From NCBI GenBank assembly GCA_030148485.1, contig JASBTJ010000024.1, forward strand, positions 54,460-118,459: a stretch of DNA of 64,000 nt, read 5' to 3'. Within the stretch, counting starts at the first letter, position 1, and the number at the start of each line of letters is the position of its first letter. Source of the DNA: Gammaproteobacteria bacterium. Its GTDB lineage: Bacteria; Pseudomonadota; Gammaproteobacteria; Chromatiales; Chromatiaceae. The notes below the pieces were generated by a model. The model was not told the DNA's origin. It ran no database searches and saw only the letters and a list, made by a program, of their open reading frames with translations. This document shows positions 62,940 through 64,000 of this stretch, one piece after another. The position numbers and the translations under genes are program-made.

Positions 62940-63866
62940 ATGAAGCATCTGATTGCCGCACTGGGACTCGTCGCCCCGGCCCTGTCCGCCGAACCCGTGG
63001 TCAATACCGGTGTCTGGGTGGCATTGGCCGAGCAGGCCGCCCCGGCCCGCGACCATATCCGCGAGTTGTACCGTTATGGCGGTGGCTTGCGCTATACCAA
63101 GAACCCGGAGCTGATCTACCGCTTCTACACTCCGCGTGGACAGCAACAGATCATCGGCTTCACCATCACCAATACCGGCTCCAAGCGTATCAACCCGAAG
63201 GGGCTCAAGCGCCACAACGCCAAGCGCACCTTCGACTTCCTGTTCGCCGATCGGGCCCGGGAGGATATCCATGTCATGGTCGCGGACGATGTTGGGGTAT
63301 CCGGACGCTACAGCCACGACAACATGTTTCGTGAACTGCACTTCTTTCCACGCAATCAATTGCCGTCGGTACGCAAGGTGGACAACGGCAAACGCCTGAA
63401 GGTGGTGCTGCCCACCGGCGAAGCGGTGTTCTTCGACGCCTGGAGCAAGGAGATCGTTGGCGGCGTGCTCAAGGAGCGTGCCATGGACACCCGCCGTGAC
63501 CGCCACGCCCGCAAGAATCCGGGGATCAAATACATCGGGGACAATCTGGTGATTACCGTCGCTCAGCGCGGCGAAGCACCCCGCCGCGCCAAGGTATGGG
63601 GCAAGGTGAAATACGCCGAGGTGCACTACCCCTCGCACTATGCGCGGGCCTGCCGCCTGTCGCCGTCGCTGATCTGGGACCAGAAGCCGAAGCCGGGCGA
63701 CGATGATCCGACCCTGACCATGCTCCACGCCACCGACGGCGCGCTGTTCGACACCATCGAAAAACACTGCGGCTGGGATCTGGGCGACCTGCGCCTTGCC
63801 GCCAGCGATGCGCAGTCGCATTTCCCTCGCACCGCGGCCACCGGCACGGCTGCGCAAGCCGACTAG
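62940..63866 (+). CDS. Exported protein of unknown function
   Basis: 308 residues. A signal peptide (MKHLIAALGLVAPALSA) leads to a basic protein with aromatic stretches (HIRELYRYGGGLRYTKNPEL) and no span. I do not recognise a family. The ATG at 62940 has GGAG about 10 bases upstream and gives a good signal peptide; a GTG two codons earlier is possible. Its TAG stop lies within the 6-bp target site of the IS481-family element. Confidence 0.65.
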   Translation: MKHLIAALGLVAPALSAEPVVNTGVWVALAEQAAPARDHIRELYRYGGGLRYTKNPELIYRFYTPRGQQQIIGFTITNTGSKRINPKGLKRHNAKRTFDFLFADRAREDIHVMVADDVGVSGRYSHDNMFRELHFFPRNQLPSVRKVDNGKRLKVVLPTGEAVFFDAWSKEIVGGVLKERAMDTRRDRHARKNPGIKYIGDNLVITVAQRGEAPRRAKVWGKVKYAEVHYPSHYARACRLSPSLIWDQKPKPGDDDPTLTMLHATDGALFDTIEKHCGWDLGDLRLAASDAQSHFPRTAATGTAAQAD

Positions 63867-63867
63867 A
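63862..63867. repeat. Target site (left copy) of the IS481-family insertion
   Basis: ACTAGA fits the NCTAGN target known for IS481, and the element's end starts at the next base. The TAG of the upstream gene is part of it. The right copy lies outside the window. Confidence 0.6.
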
Positions 63868-64000
63868 TGTGACTTCTCGGTAGGTTGTTCACTCGGGGCT
63901 TATCCGGAGAATTGGAGGTGCGAACCAAAACCAATCTCGGAGGCCCCGAATGAACAACCCTAAAAATGCCCGATTAACCGTCCATGGTCGAGCCCTTCTC
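63868..64000 (+). mobile_element. IS481-family insertion sequence, left end only
   Basis: The end begins TGTGACTTCTCGGTAGGTTG, close to the left inverted repeat of IS481, and the transposase starts 82 bases in. The element runs out of the window, so its length and right end cannot be seen. Confidence 0.8.
63950..64000 (+). CDS. IS481-family transposase, first 17 codons
   Basis: A 17-residue start MNNPKNARLTVHGRALL closely matches the N-terminus of IS481-family transposases (MNTHKHARLTFLRR type). GGAGG is placed about 7 bases upstream. The catalytic DDE domain is outside the window. Confidence 0.8.
   Translation, partial: MNNPKNARLTVHGRALL

Noticed and set aside
62181..63857. A 558-codon minus-strand frame opposite the carbonic anhydrase and the exported protein
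   Set aside because: Antisense shadow spanning two plus-strand genes with good signal peptides; no motif or ribosome site.
1..64000. tRNA, rRNA or CRISPR arrays
   Set aside because: I looked for cloverleaf-like arms ending in CCA, rRNA stretches and regularly spaced repeats and saw none. A tRNA search tool could still find a missed one.

Overview
The window is a high-GC gammaproteobacterial chromosome segment. The first 10 kb carries the housekeeping order accC-prmA-zinc-ribbon protein-dusB-fis-purH plus purD, which is typical of gammaproteobacteria. A fused SoxX-SoxA cytochrome, a cytochrome c', a cytochrome b561 and a xanthomonadin/aryl-polyene type pigment cluster point to a sulfur-oxidising member of the Ectothiorhodospiraceae/Chromatiales sphere. 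That placement is inference; no rRNA or tRNA gene is present to confirm it.

Layout. (1) 1-9.5 kb: end of accC, prmA, a DUF3426 protein, dusB-fis, purH, a chemoreceptor on the minus strand, a stand-alone lpxA-type acyltransferase, purD and a VanZ-like protein. (2) 9.6-26.9 kb: one large pigment locus. Four plus-strand genes with touching ends encode a halogenase-like flavoprotein, a chorismatase, an acyltransferase and a family 2 glycosyltransferase. They converge on a tightly packed minus-strand operon of fifteen genes: acyl carrier protein, membrane protein, AMP ligase, ApeI dehydratase, LpxL-like acyltransferase, LolA-like protein, MMPL exporter, polysaccharide deacetylase, PAP2 protein, ketosynthase, chain-length factor, ApeP dehydratase, ketoreductase, methyltransferase and a cation/proton antiporter. 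A candidate promoter with a perfect palindrome in its spacer precedes the acyl carrier protein gene. (3) 27-34 kb: msrA, hslO, hydrolases, a uracil-DNA glycosylase, a quinone oxidoreductase and a phosphodiesterase. (4) 32.8-35.4 kb: a minus-strand porin, FMN-binding protein and PepSY-protein unit, behind a promoter with a Fur/Zur-like inverted repeat. (5) 35.5-43.9 kb: an MFS transporter interrupted by an amber codon, a propeller protein, a CDF-like transporter, a rhomboid protease, a membrane/repeat protein and a PAS-GGDEF-EAL protein. (6) 44.2-50 kb: the SoxXA fusion, SelO, several small exported or redox proteins. (7) 49.7-59.8 kb: a 1285-residue FAD/Fe-S oxidoreductase, cytochrome c', cytochrome b561, a 2-hydroxyacid dehydrogenase, a GNAT protein, and a stomatin/NfeD/DUF2628 operon. 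(8) 59.9-64 kb: ttcA, cca, an alpha-carbonic anhydrase, an exported protein of unknown function, and the left end of an IS481-family element inserted at a CTAG site that contains the stop codon of the preceding gene.

How the genes work together. In the pigment locus the chorismatase would supply a hydroxybenzoate starter. The AMP ligase would load it onto the carrier protein. The ketosynthase pair, ketoreductase and two hotdog dehydratases would build a conjugated polyene. The methyltransferase and halogenase-like enzyme would decorate the ring, acyltransferases and glycosyltransferase would join it to a lipid or sugar, and the LolA/MMPL pair would carry it to the outer membrane. The porin/FMN/PepSY unit looks like a small flavin-based periplasmic electron-transfer module. 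No CRISPR array, prophage or rRNA operon was seen.
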